DNA of 64,000 bases from Dimorphilus gyrociliatus (Eukaryota > Annelida > Polychaeta > Dinophilidae). A program made the translations under genes and the position numbers. The stretch covers positions 2,920,684-2,984,683 of the forward strand of contig CAJFCJ010000019.1 of NCBI GenBank assembly GCA_904063045.1, read 5' to 3'. Numbering within the stretch: the stretch's first letter is position 1; each line of letters starts with the position of its first letter. This document shows, one piece after another, positions 23,101 to 34,976 of this stretch. The notes under the pieces were generated by a model. It saw nothing but the letters and a program-made list of their open reading frames with translations, made no database searches and was not told the DNA's origin.

Positions 23101-23437
23101 AAGATTGGGAAACCTTGAAACTTCTAATGAGTGAGAACTTCAATTTGAGGAGGTTAAATTAAATACTTTTAATCGAAACATGACTGACTATCGTAATAAT
23201 TTTTCAAGAGAGATTTACACTGACCCAGCCTTAGGAGAGAGTAATCTACGTTTAATTGAAATAGCGCGATCTCATAACGCGTCAGCTAAATTTCCAGGCT
23301 CAGGAGGTGCTGTTGTTGGCCTGTGCACCGATGAAGATAGCAGAGAGAAGCTGAAGTTGGCTTATCAGAGTGAAGGATTTGTGTTCGTCGATATTTTACC
23401 TAACTCTGGAGGTCATAATCATAATCCTGTTAAATAA
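20158..23437 (+). CDS. Bifunctional-type sugar nucleotidyltransferase-glucuronokinase
   Basis: Five exons: 20158-20214, 20266-21302, 22567-23028, 23084-23152 and 23209-23437, giving 617 residues with all phases consistent. Residues 1 to about 235 are a nucleotidyltransferase fold (VILVAGHGT, then SLAGVPKALLP). The rest is a GHMP kinase of the glucuronokinase family: ARVGLMGNPSDGFNGKTI, NFWADVTI, YDTNIPRQVGLAGSSAIV (ATP loop), GLQDRVVQTYEGLVYMDF, DPSDSGRIHS and FPGSGGAVVGL. Glucuronokinase makes glucuronate-1-phosphate from glucuronate and ATP; a fused pyrophosphorylase could make UDP-glucuronate. The nucleotidyltransferase half has changed key positions: GHGTLL where GxGTRL is usual, and VVAGEM where an Asp (AGD) usually binds metal, so it may be weak or inactive. 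The intron at 21303-22566 is filled by a Tc1-type element. An ATG in exon 1 directly starts the Rossmann strand. Confidence 0.88.
21518..21549 (+). repeat. Left inner inverted repeat of the Tc1-type element
   Basis: Matches the complement of 22272-22303 over 32 bp without a mismatch that I can see. If TA at its outer edge is a target duplication, the inner pair could by itself bound an element of about 0.79 kb. Confidence 0.85.
21689..22282 (+). pseudogene. Truncated Tc1-type transposase with an in-frame stop
   Basis: One reading frame starts at ATG 21689 and runs to TAA 22280-22282, broken only by TAG at 21908-21910. The first part is a helix-turn-helix DNA-binding region (RATARVLGMAPSSISNIL). 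The second part starts the catalytic domain: DWSRVIFTDEARFSL holds the first Asp of the DDE/D triad, and NMGRGGVLVWG follows. The frame then runs into the right inner repeat, so the second Asp and final Asp/Glu region are missing; a full-size transposase is about 340 residues and this spans about 197 codons. It cannot be active. Only relatives elsewhere in the genome could move the element. Confidence 0.9.
22272..22303 (-). repeat. Right inner inverted repeat of the Tc1-type element
   Basis: Partner of 21518-21549; the transposase frame ends inside it. Confidence 0.85.
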
Positions 23438-24502
23438 AAATAAATTTAAACTGAAAGAGAAAGGTTGTTTTTAGAATTTTAGCTGTCTGCCTTTGAGGAA
23501 TGGAGAAAGTACATCTTCGTACAGTCATCTTTCCCCCCGGCATGTTTATTTTAACGAATTCGGTTTAGACTAATGCACTTTATTATTGAGTCAGTGATGT
23601 GAGTGAGGTCCTCGTCCAACAATCGCAATCACTGGGACTCTTTACTGTACATAAGCGCCATTTTGATTCCGAACAGGTTGACTTCAACGCGTCACGTTAG
23701 CCACTTTTTTTTAATTATTTTATTCAATTCATCTCCATGTAGACTGAACAGTGGATGAAAACAGACTACGTGTGCAGGGAGAGAATTCTAAGTCAGGGTT
23801 AGAAAAGAGGGCCGCGAGACGCCACCCCCATCGTGACGGGCCGAGGTCTGAGTATTTCGTAATTTTTGGTACGAAAAGGCCATAACAACAGCAGCGCCAC
23901 CTATTTTGAAATAGCTTTTGTACTAATTATTTTAACGTTGTACTTAACAAGAGTTTTATTATCTACTTATATTTGCCCCAACTTAAATCTCCTTAAAGTT
24001 ACTTTATCATCTCTTAAATTATTATTTTTAATATTTTACAGCTGAAAGAGTAGAATTTGATATAACGAAATCTCTCGTAAATAAATGATTAGAACACAAG
24101 AGCATTATTTACTTTCTTTTATAGCCTGCTTATCAACCCTAGGTAATCGCGACCTTCAGCGTTGAATTTCGTTATTGTATGATAAGACCATCGAATGAAA
24201 TTGATATTGAACCAACTTATGTACTTGAATTCAACTAGTATTGTTTTCAGTCATTCTCTTCTTGAAAATATTAGAATAAGTTGATGAAAAACGCGAAATT
24301 CAGGACAAATTAAATTTAAAAATACATTCAAAATATCTATTTTGACCATTAAGATGTTCAAGTGCCCCCCAAATCTTAAAAAAAATGACACTCCAAAGTG
24401 TAATAAATTAAATTTCTAGTTCCAGCCGGTTTAATGTAAAATAAAAATGCTTGAATTTCGACGGAGAAGTCACAACGGTTTGGTAAAGCAAAGAGGCGAA
24501 GT
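23438..24502. other. Intergenic DNA before the ABC transporter gene
   Basis: About 1.06 kb with no supported gene. It contains CGCCATTTT (YY1-like) at about 23656-23664 and GCGCCACCT (AGGTGGCGC on the minus strand, CTCF-like) at 23894-23902. It holds the glucuronokinase 3' end and the ABCC promoter. Confidence 0.4.
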
Positions 24503-27500
24503 ATGAAATCAACTGGAGAAAAAGTGAGAAGAGATCCATTCGCTCAATCAAGTTTTATTTCAAAACTTTTCTTTTGGTACTATCATCTATTTTGTTTGTT
24601 TGAAAGCTTTAATGTCAATCTAATATCTTTCTTTCGTTTTTAGGTGGTTGAATCCACTTTTTAGAAAATGTCACAAACAAAGTTTAACACCAAAAGATGT
24701 TTATGACGTTCCAATGATATGTTCAACTGAAAGAACTGCGAAAAATTTGAAACAGTAAGCCCCATAGAGATTTTTTAAATATAGTAAACTATATATACGA
24801 CAAATCTTCATTAATAGGCACTCGCTCCTCAGAGAGAGTGGTTAATTCACATAATGTGAGAAATACGAAAATCAACAGAAGAATTATTACATGCACTTAA
24901 GTCGTTCTCTGTCTGTATGAATAGAAATAAACTTTCGTTCATTAACTTTAGATACTGGGACAAAGAATGTATGAAGATGAAGAGAGGTAAAGAACCGTCG
25001 CTGCTTCTTGCCGTGTTGGCATGTTTCAAATGGCACTTTATTTTTGCAGCAACTGGCTTTACTGCTCTGGTACGTCGTATACAATATAGAATAATTTTGA
25101 TGTGAAACTAATTAAATTTTGCTAAATATAGTACTACCTGCAACTGGCTCCCCCTTTATTGACCGGATACCTATTGGATTATTTCGATAGCCCTCCAAAT
25201 ATTAGTGAGAAAAGTGCTTGGCTCTACGGCCTTGGATTGGCTATAGTCTCTCTTTCATCGTGGCTACCAGGAGTCATCATCGCCCATGCAGTAGCCATAT
25301 GTCCAACTTGTTTACGAGCATCTTTTAGTGCTCTTATTTTTAAAAAGGTAATATTCTTAACAAAAAGTAAAATTCAATTAATTATCGTTTGATCTAGACA
25401 CTGCTGTTAAGCTCAACTGGACGATCGAAAACATCAACTGGCCAAATCATGACATTCCTCTCGACAGATCTTGAAAAGTTTTATTGGGTATATTTTCAGT
25501 AAATAATTTTATGTTCTTGTTTAATGATTTATTACGTATTTCAGTTTTTTCTCTACTCGAGTTACGTAATTATCTCTCCAGGTCTAGCAGCTGTTATTGG
25601 CTATATGCTTTACAGAGAATTCGACTACTATGGTCTAGCAGCTATTGGTATTTTAGTTTTTTTGGTTCCAATCCAACATTTTGTGGCACGTCTTTATGGT
25701 AAACTAAGGTAGCTATCGATCAATTAGTGAGTTAATTGAACAATATGTAATTAGAAAACATCATTTCTTTTATACAGAGTTAACATAGCTGATGGAACTG
25801 ATGCTCGCTTGAATATGATGGAACAAGTTCTTTCTGGTATGAGAGTTATCAAGATGTACTGTTGGGAGAAACCATTTGAAAAAATTCTGACTAGATTGAG
25901 AGATAATGAAGTGAATTACATTCGAAAATCGTATTTTATAAGAGGCTTAAATTGGGTCGGATACTTCGCTATTGGAAAACTATCGCTTTTGGCCATAATA
26001 ATTCCATATGTGTTAACTGGTAATACGCTAAAACCTAAAACAATATATGTGACGATAGCATGGATTGAAGTATTGAGACCTGTAGTATTTTGGTTCTTAC
26101 CCACTAGTATTGAGACAGTAACCGAAATTAAAGAATCTCTAAGGAGAATACAAGTTTTTCTCTTACTTGAGGAAAAGTGTGCCGATGACGCTCCTGTAGA
26201 AGTTTGGGAAGATGAAGACACTGTAATTAAGCTATTAAACTTGGTAACTGTTTGGCCAACAAAAGAGCAAGAGTCAGGATTTAAAATGAAAAAGCTGGAC
26301 TTTACCGCTAAGAGAGGGGAACTAATTTCAGTAGTAGGCCAAGTTGGTTCTGGGAAAAGTTCATTCCTATATACTTTATTAAATGAAATGCGTATTGAAT
26401 CGGGTAGTAGGAAAATAAATGGAGTTTTATCCTACGCCAGTCAGGAAGCATGGATATTTTCTGGTTCTGTGCGAGATAATATTTTATATAATCAACCTTA
26501 TGAGGAAACTCGTTATAAAGCTGTTATTAGAGCATGTTGTTTAGAAGATGATATAAAAGGCTTTCAAAATGGTGACCGGAACTTTGTTGGAGAAAATGGA
26601 TCAGCTTTGAGTGGAGGACAAAAGGCAAGAATCAACCTGGCTAGAGCTGTTTACAAAGAAGCTGATGTTTACCTTTTGGACGATCCTCTCAGTGCAGTAG
26701 ATACTAAAGTCTGTAAACGAATTTTCAATGATTGCATTGAGGAGTTTTTAGGTGACAAAACAAGAATCTTAGTCACTCATCAAGTACAATTCTTGAAAAA
26801 AGTTGATAGAATTTTAGTTTTACAAGATGGAAAAACAATTATGGATGGCCCATACGAGGAATTTCTGAATAAACAGACGCAATATTTCCCTGTATTATCT
26901 ATGATTCAGAATAATGAAGATAATCAGTCACTGGATGATGTTTCCTTGCACTCTTTTACTACCCACAGAGTTCGTACTAGAACGATGAGCTTTGGTGAAG
27001 AGGAAACGCGACAGAGAGTTCTTAGTGTGACTTCAATCGACGCAGTCAGCCCAACTGGAGTACAGATTGGTACCGTAATGGAAGAATACGAAGGCCTCGA
27101 AGATAACGAAGGCTCTAGCTTTGAAACAAAAAGTTCGGCTAAGCAGACTTTCATTTCTCTTCTCGATTATATCAAGGCTGGAAAGGGGGGTATTTTCTTA
27201 CCCTTTCTTTTAGTAATATCTGTATCCGCACAAGTCTTGTATATTTTCATTGATGTTTTATTAACAAAGTGGGCTGAGGATATGTTTGAAACTGAAAGGA
27301 AAGGAGACAATCATAGTAACTTTCTAGATAAAGATACTTATCTCCCCCTATCTTCGGGACTTACAGGAGCAATGATTGTTGGGGGTATAGCCAGATGTTT
27401 ATTGTTCTATTCCATGACTGCATGTGCAAGTCGAGTACTTCACGCAACAATGTTGAAATCCGTTTTAAGAAGCCCCACGCAATTTTTCAACACAAACCCT

Positions 27501-29216
27501 GTAGGACGGATTTTAAACAGATTTTCGAGAGATCTTGGATTTATTGACGAATATCTTCCGTATATCTCCTTCGATGTTCTCTATGTAAGTTTTTCTTAAA
27601 ATCAATGATTTTATGTCTAATTAACTTTTTTCTATTTTTAGTTCTCTATTCATTATTTGGGTGTGTTAGTTTACACAGTTATTTCCAACCCTTGGATGGG
27701 TCTGATGGTCGCTCCCGTTCTATTTATTGTTTTCATAGTACGATATTTCGCTGTTCCAGCAATCCGGGAAATGAAAAAATTAGAGGCACTAGCAAGAAAT
27801 CCGGTCTACACACAATTCGATTCAATGCTCAAAGGTATTAACACAATAAGAGCGTTAAAAAGCGAGAAATTTCATGAAAAGACATTCATGACTCAACAAG
27901 ATGCGCATTCGGCTGCGTGGTTTCATTATGTAATGTGTGATAGATGGTTTACTAACAAACTTGAAATAATCGTCGGGTCATATATCACGGGACTTGTATT
28001 CGTTTCTATTGCAACTTCAACAAGTAAATAGCATTCTATCATCTCTTTCATAAATTTAATCTATTCATTTTCCTTAAAGGTTTGGATCAAACATCTTTTG
28101 GATTATCTATTATCTATACTCTAGGAATGTTGAGTATATTCCAATATATTGTTCGCCGTACAGTTGAACTTGAAAGTACCGTAAGTCTCGATAAAGATGT
28201 TTGTTTTTTTTAAAAAAGTTTCATTGTAAAATATTTTATTTCATTCATAGTTAACATCAGTTCAAAGAGTTAGTCAATATGGAAGTCTACCTATGGAAGC
28301 TAGATTTGAATCTGACAACACTCCAGGACCAGCGTGGCCTGAAAATGGATCTATAAAATTTGATTGCGTTTCGCTTTCCTATGACCAGAATGAGGTGTAT
28401 CAATTATGTAATGTCTCATTCGATGTAAAAGGAGGTGATAAAGTTGGAATTGTTGGTAGATCAGGAGCTGGAAAGAGTACAATAATGACAGCTATATTAC
28501 GTCTTGCGGAGCCAGAGGGAAAAGTAATAATTGATGGTATTGATGTCAGTCAAATTGGCTTACATGAACTGCGAATGGTTATAAGCATTATTCCTCAAGA
28601 TCCTATTCTTTTCACTGGAACTCTTAGGGAAAATATGGATCCTTTCTCTGAATTTAGTGACGAAGAGATCTGGAATGTACTCCGGAATGTGCAAATGAAA
28701 AATAAAATATTCGGAATCGTTGGACAACTATTGAGTCCTGTGGAGGCCTCTGGAAGCAACTTTTCGGCCGGTGAACGTCAATTGCTGTGCCTAGCAAGAG
28801 CAATGTTGAGGAAAAATAAAATTTTGATTATCGATGAGGCAACTGCAAACGTTGACTCGAATACTGATTCTTTAATACAAGAGGTTGTAAGGGAAAGATT
28901 TGAAAATTGCACGGTTTTGACTATTGCCCACAGATTGGAGACAATTATAGATTCTGACAGAGTATTTGTTGTTGATGCTGGTAGAATAGCTGAGAATGAT
29001 CATCCTTATAATCTGCTTCAGAATGAAGCTGGACTATTCTATAAACTTGTTGAACAGGGTGGTAAAAAGAAAGCAGATTCTCTTAGACAAAGCGCCTACA
29101 ATTCATATTTGGGGCATTCTCCTCAATATGTTAAATCCGGAGGTCTATCAGCTGTTCCTGAAATATCACATATAGATCTTATTGAAGATGATGAAGAATC
29201 CACCGTTCACTTGTAG
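24503..29216 (+). CDS. ABCC4-like: ABCC-family exporter, MRP4 (ABCC4)-like
   Basis: Ten exons (24503-24576, 24644-24754, 24952-25069, 25132-25347, 25398-25487, 25545-25708, 25778-27584, 27642-28023, 28080-28180, 28251-29216) give 1342 residues, against about 1325 in human MRP4. It is a plasma-membrane ATP-driven exporter of organic anions such as cyclic nucleotides and conjugates. It starts directly before FFWWLNPLF with no N-terminal TMD0, the short ABCC4-type form. NBD1: Walker A GQVGSGKSS, signature LSGGQKARINLARAV, Walker B LLDDPLSAVD (Asp in place of catalytic Glu, normal for ABCC). NBD2: Walker A GRSGAGKST, signature FSAGERQLLCLARAML, Walker B IIDEATANVD (Glu present). Two six-helix membrane regions flank them. 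The C-terminus STVHL fits a class II PDZ ligand rather than the ETAL of mammalian MRP4. Confidence 0.93.
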
Positions 29217-29579
29217 ACTGCTACAAGACAAGAAAGGATTTTAATTGACATTAAACTTTTTAAAGGTTATTTTTAATATATAATGCTATACTCATTTTAA
29301 TTCTACTGCATAATGTCATCTATAATGCTTAATTTCAGTATCATAACTTTTAGTATAGCAATGTATGTATACTTGTTAATTATTTAAAACACATATATAT
29401 ATAAATTTATATATATATTAGTAAATATGTATATATAATCAATATTAATATATACTGTGTATATATATGTTTATTGTATTTGCATTCATTAAGTAAATTA
29501 TATGTTTATATTGGCCGCATCGGCCGGTATCACTCTATGATCTTCATCTTGACAGTTATTTAAGAATACATTTTTTTGG
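29217..29579. other. Convergent 3' gap with TA-rich repeat
   Basis: Tail-to-tail gap between the ABC transporter and annexin-type genes. TA-rich, with (TA)n stretches at about 29390-29470. No gene. Confidence 0.6.
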
Positions 29580-32500
29580 CTATTTAATTATTGCCAGTAG
29601 CATGTTTTTGAAATCCTTCTTACATTCTTTATCAATTGTTGTCTCCAACGTTTCACTATAGGTTTTCTGATAACATTTCTTGATCTCTGGTAGGTCAATC
29701 TACACAGAAGATTATTAATGAGTTAACAAATTGTATTGCCTTTATATATTATTATAATATTTTTACCTCTTGCCTGGATACTATCAAGCGAATAAGCATG
29801 TCGTCATCGTTCGTTGTTAAAGATTTACGAATTTTTTGTGTAAACAATAAAACTGGATCTTGAATGGCTCGAACTATTTACAAAGTAAAGATCTTTCAAT
29901 ATTTTTTTAATACTAGCCTAAATACACCATTTACCTAAAATACAAAAGCTCAATTCATCGTCACCTTCTTGGTTTGTTTTGATATCATCCAGAAGGTCAT
30001 TGGAGGCAAGCTGTTAACAATACAATTAAAACTGTTAGTATTTCCTTCAAGAAGCTTCGTTACTCTTCGGACACTTACTATTTTATACTGATTGATTATT
30101 TCTTTAGCCTGATTTTTACTGTTCTTTGCTAAAGCCTCAATGAGTGATGCGTCACTTAATCCAGCCTGTTTTTAGAGATAATAAATAAGAGGACAATATT
30201 CTTCAAGGGTGGACTTACCTCAATTAGCATTTCGGCATTAGCTTTGGCTTCGTTTATATCAATTTCTCCATCTTTTGGACCATCGTAAACCAACAAAGTG
30301 TTAAGAAGTGTTTTAAAACCTCCGCTAGTATCATCGGCGATATCTTCAGAAAGATCCGATTTATATATCTTATTGTAGTCACTAGATATAGCTCTAATTT
30401 CCTGCATAGATAGAATATTAGATATTAGATAACAGAGAGTATTCTATTCACAAACTTTAGAATTCCTCGTTGATAGGATTGTTATTAATACATTTTCATC
30501 AGTGCCCAATCCTTTAACAGCCTTATTTAAACAATACGCATCATACTCGGATGGCGTCATTAGGAGAGCTAATATCAATTCTTCAAAATCTCCGCTTAAT
30601 TCGGATTTTAGAACATCGCTTAAATCTTTTTTATACTTTTCTGAATATTGCTTCTTTAGTTCTTGCCTTTGTTTATTATTACGTCGGGCAAAAATTTCTA
30701 TTAAATCATCTTCATTTGTACCCCAGCCTTTAATAGCATCTTGTATTCTATCAATTTCCTTGTTTGGTGACTTGCTATCTTTCTTCCGTGGAGTAACACT
30801 ACCTTGCTTTGTGGGCGAAGCGACGTCACGTCTGGGAGATATCATTGGTCCCTTCTTTCTTAAGGGATTATTTTCTAGATTATCTTCCGTTGATCCTTTG
30901 CTGACATCTGGCCGTTTGAGTGGAGCCTTTCTTGGAGGAGGAGGAATTGGAACGCCATTAACTCTTCTTCCGGGAGACTAATTCACATAATTTGAATTAA
31001 TAAATATCAAAAGGAGTTATGTTACTACTCACCTTATCTTTTTGAGGTTTACTTGGAGGATATTTTTGAGGTAACTGAGGCACTTTCGCAGCGATCTGCG
31101 CGATTAAAGGGCCAGCCTTGTCACCGCATTTTTTTAGAATAGATTCAATCAAATCTTGACCATAAATCTTTCTGTAAGCCTTACGTATGGAAGGCGTATC
31201 TATCTGCATTACGAGACCAATTGCTAATGTTATTTTTCACTAAATAATGATAAATTTACTTGATACCTCTGAACGAATAAGTAGCAAGTGCACGAGTTCT
31301 GGGTTATTCGGTTTTAACATTTTATGAAGACTTTCAGCGAAATATTTTTCGCTCGAAGACAAACAGGACACTGATTTACGTACATTCGCTTAAAAACTTA
31401 TGAAAGAATATTCAAGTTATCTTACCTAATACTTTAACTGTTTTAATGTAATCTTGAGAGCATGCATCCTTAGCCATTGTCTCTGTTAAATCTTCTCCAC
31501 CGGATACCTTTGTAAAGTTAGATTCTAGCAGTTTTCAATTAATATCTATCAAATCTTACGTTTCTATACAAAGTTATAATGTAACTCAATTGATGCAGGC
31601 AGCTTACAGAAACCTTTTTATGAAAGATCCCACCAGTTGTAAATCGCCTCTCATCACCTTCAAATAATTCTAAGGCATCGTTATTTGCTTGAGTTTTATC
31701 AATCTCTTCATATTTTTCTGTCTATTTGCAAAACGTTATTAATCTATGATTATTGTTTAATGTTATGACTGCAAACCTGAAATAATGCTTTCAGAAAAGA
31801 TCGACTATCCTCATCCTTAATATGCTCATCAATTAAATCTTCCAGAGGCTTTTTATTAACTATAGAAAACAATAGAGATAATTACAGGTATATACTTAAT
31901 TATAAACTCTAACTTTTAACAAGGGCTTTCTTTGTTCCAGCAATTGAAGCAGGTGGTCTAGAACAGCAATATTCAACTGCGGTTGCCGAATCATTATTCT
32001 ATAATTGATATAAAAACATTTTGTTTATAAAAGTCATTAAAAGTAGTTCGAAAGGTTATTATCTCACTTCGATAGCTCTTGACAAAATTTCTGCATCTTT
32101 AGAGTCTCTATTTGACAGTAGACAATCAACCATAAAGTGTAGATCTGCATGTGTACCATCTTTTAATTCAGTTTCTAAGTCCTAAAGAAACTAGAGTGTA
32201 TAAAATAGTTTTAATATGAGCAAATATTTACCAAGTCGAATTTTTCAAAGAATTTCTGCTTAATTTGCATTCTATGGGCATGTGTTCGTCTTATTAAACA
32301 CCGGACAATAACTTCCTCCGCCCTTGCTAAAATACATAATAATATTTTCTATACTAAGTAGGCCTAATACAGCGTAGTTTTAGCTCACCTAATTTTTTAC
32401 AAGCTTTGAACAGTTGTTTTGTGTCATTTTCCACGATAGACTCCTATAAATAAAATATTTTCTATTAACTATAAAAATCTATAGATTTATAATTTAAATT

Positions 32501-34159
32501 CAACCGAGTGAATATGTTAGCAAATAATCCTTACTGACCTTGTGATCATATTCTCTTGGAGTGGCTTCTTTGTTATTCTTTAATAAGTTATAAAACACAA
32601 ACAGATTAATTTCAAGATATTAAAGTGTCTAATCAATGCTTTTTCTTTTGCGTTATATATGTTATTTCATGATCTTGTTTAGTGAATTTTTTTTCCTAAT
32701 ACAATTGGCGTAATGATCATAATGATTTTTCAACTCGTCTTCAATATCCTCTTGCAAATGATCAATATTAAAAAGAGACAATTTTTAACTGATTCAAGTA
32801 TCTATGATACAAATTATTGCGAGAATTGATCTATTTCAATAATGTATATGTATAACTATAAATAGTTGTTGCTTAAACATTGATATTTGTGAAAGTTATC
32901 AAGTGTGATAGTTAAAACTTGTTAACGTGAACTCAAATCATTCGAAATCTTATTAAATATATAAAAAAACTAATACCTTTTGTTGAGTTTTAACTTTGTT
33001 TAATTTCTTTCCTTGTGATTCCCGCCCTCCTTCTTTTGAATCCTGTTCAAATAGATCGATATAAGCAGAAGTTTTTTTAATCTTAGTAATTTAAGAAGCT
33101 TGAAAGCGTATGGATTAACAGAGATTGAGACAGCCTTATAAATAGAACTTACAACTGCACTCCGGCTAGGCCTAGAGGTAGTATCATCTTCGAAGTCACT
33201 TTCGTAATCGTATCTCTGCACATTTCACAACATAAAGCAAGGCTTTCAGTCATAACATCAAAAGAAAGAAGTCAAAAAAAAAACATGCATATGTGTAACA
33301 TTACAATAAAAATGAAATTTGTTGATTTAATAATAATAATAAACTTAAAGATTTGAATGTCACGAAAAGAGGAATACTGTTAAATCGTAACTTACATTAC
33401 TGCTTGACCGTTTGTTTCTAGGTGTAAAAATGTCATATTCTTTTGTTGTTTCCCTCCACATGTCCAAAAAATATTCATGTTTATGAAAGTCTTGTTCCTA
33501 TTCAAATGAATTTAATGAATGTATAAAATCTTTAATAAAAGTTAATTAACTGACCCAATTATTAACATTATATAAAGGTTGAACCGAATCTAAATATTTG
33601 GCAATCTTCATATTTTCGTCGGCAATCCTTTCTTGCTGTTTTTCTCTATGACCATGATTCAAACTGCAATAAAATAATTCAATAAAAAAAGGGAAATATT
33701 GGAAGATATATCTTTTAATTAAAGTAAATATTTGCCTTTTTTGTTGATATTCATTCCAGTTATCAACCAATCCTCTATGTTTCATAATGTTTGTAAGTCT
33801 TCTCAACAATAGTTCGTTATTGTGATCAATTTCAGCTTGTTTCTCTTCTTGTATCTATTCAAGTGTAAACTTAAAGAAAAGGTACTTTGTTCATTATCAA
33901 CATACTTGTATCTTTTTCAATCTCAAATCCAAATGGGGATATCTCTTTGGTGTTGAATTGTTGACGCCAGATTTCATAGCATTTATCTAAATTAAACACA
34001 TTTATTGAAATTAACAAATTATACAATCTTATCGAATGTTAGCAAAATATACAATGGGTTTCGAACCTTCTGATTATGAATTCTTTGCTTTCTCTCCTCC
34101 CATTTCTTCTGTAAAAGTTTACTGCCAGCCGGAAAAGTAAAGCCGGATACCTTCGGCAT
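29580..34159 (-). CDS. CFAP97/Hemingway-like domain joined to two annexin cores
   Basis: About twenty small exons, phase-consistent wherever I could test them; stop TAG 29580-29582, tentative ATG 34157-34159. N-terminal part (33410-34170): LLLRRLTNIMKHRGLVDNWNEY then SLNHGHREKQQERIADENMKI and PLYNVNNW, the pattern of CFAP97/Hemingway (KIAA1430) ciliary proteins. Next an acidic/Ser linker (YDYESDFEDDTTS). Then a degenerate annexin core (about 32445-31020): EEVIVRCLIRRTHAHRMQIKQKF, FMVDCLLSNRD, then IRKAYRKIYGQDLIESI. A Pro/Lys-rich linker (PPPPRKAPLKRP) follows. Then a better core (30770-29580): IKGWGTNEDDLIEIFARR and KGLGTDENVLITILSTR with intact GxGT calcium loops, weaker repeats 3-4 and the typical annexin end. 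Annexins bind acidic membranes with calcium. Two separate genes remain possible if the junction near 33230-33400 is wrong; one possible small exon near 32700-32770 is unresolved. Confidence 0.7.
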
Positions 34160-34976
34160 AGTTTTTCCTGTGTTCTTCCACCCCGTCCAAAAGGCTAAAT
34201 TCTACAATAAATTAAGTCGTTTTCATAGCGACAACTAAAAACATATTGAAAATATAAGGTGAAGGAAACGTCTGCTTTGAACGGTTATATTACGACAAAC
34301 AAACTCTTATTGAACGAACAGTTTTGCAACGAATACGAAAGAACTGATCAATTATATAAGAAACTATGTAATTACAAGATTTAAGGATTTATTTATTCAT
34401 TAAATAAAAGAGACTACATTTCGAAAAGTTTAGAAAGTAACGTTAACTATTTATAATTACTTTCTCTTTTCACTTTATACATAAATTCTTACTTACATTG
34501 TTTCTACGTAGTTAAAGCTTGTATGATACGTTCAGAGAAAGAAACTATCCGATTCGATATCTGAAATGTTGTATAATTCAAGATTATACACTTTTTTCAA
34601 TCTGATTAAAATGAATATAAGAAAAAAAGGGAAATTGTATAGACCCTGTTCTAAAGTCGTTAGCGTTACCGTTGCCAACAAGTATAGGTCTATATGAATG
34701 GATTTTATACGAATGACTATGCAGTGTAAATATAAGATTTATATTCGACTGTCGAGTGCCACAGGAAATTAAGCGATTTCGGTTGAATATCACAATGAAA
34801 CTTTATGAAAGCAATCGATCTTAGAGTTTTTCCCCACCATTTAAAGTTTAATAAATATATCTGTTGAAAATTCTTACATGTAAAAAAACAATACACTTGT
34901 AGCTAAATCTTAAATAGGCTTAAACTGATAAGTTAACAACGAGATAACGTTCAATTTTGCTGGAGTCATATTAAAT
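34160..34976. other. Divergent promoter region, annexin-type and TMEM272-like genes
   Basis: AT-rich gap of about 0.8 kb with no supported gene. The frame of the first annexin-type exon stays open to its acceptor near 34204, so a further 5' exon could lie here. Confidence 0.45.

Noticed and set aside
23515-23560. GGCATGTTTATTTT as another transposon end
   Set aside because: Only about ten bases match the inner repeat and there is no partner; judged chance.
34584-34793. Minus-strand 69-codon frame upstream of the annexin-type gene
   Set aside because: AT-rich, no domain, and no acceptor or donor that would join it in frame.
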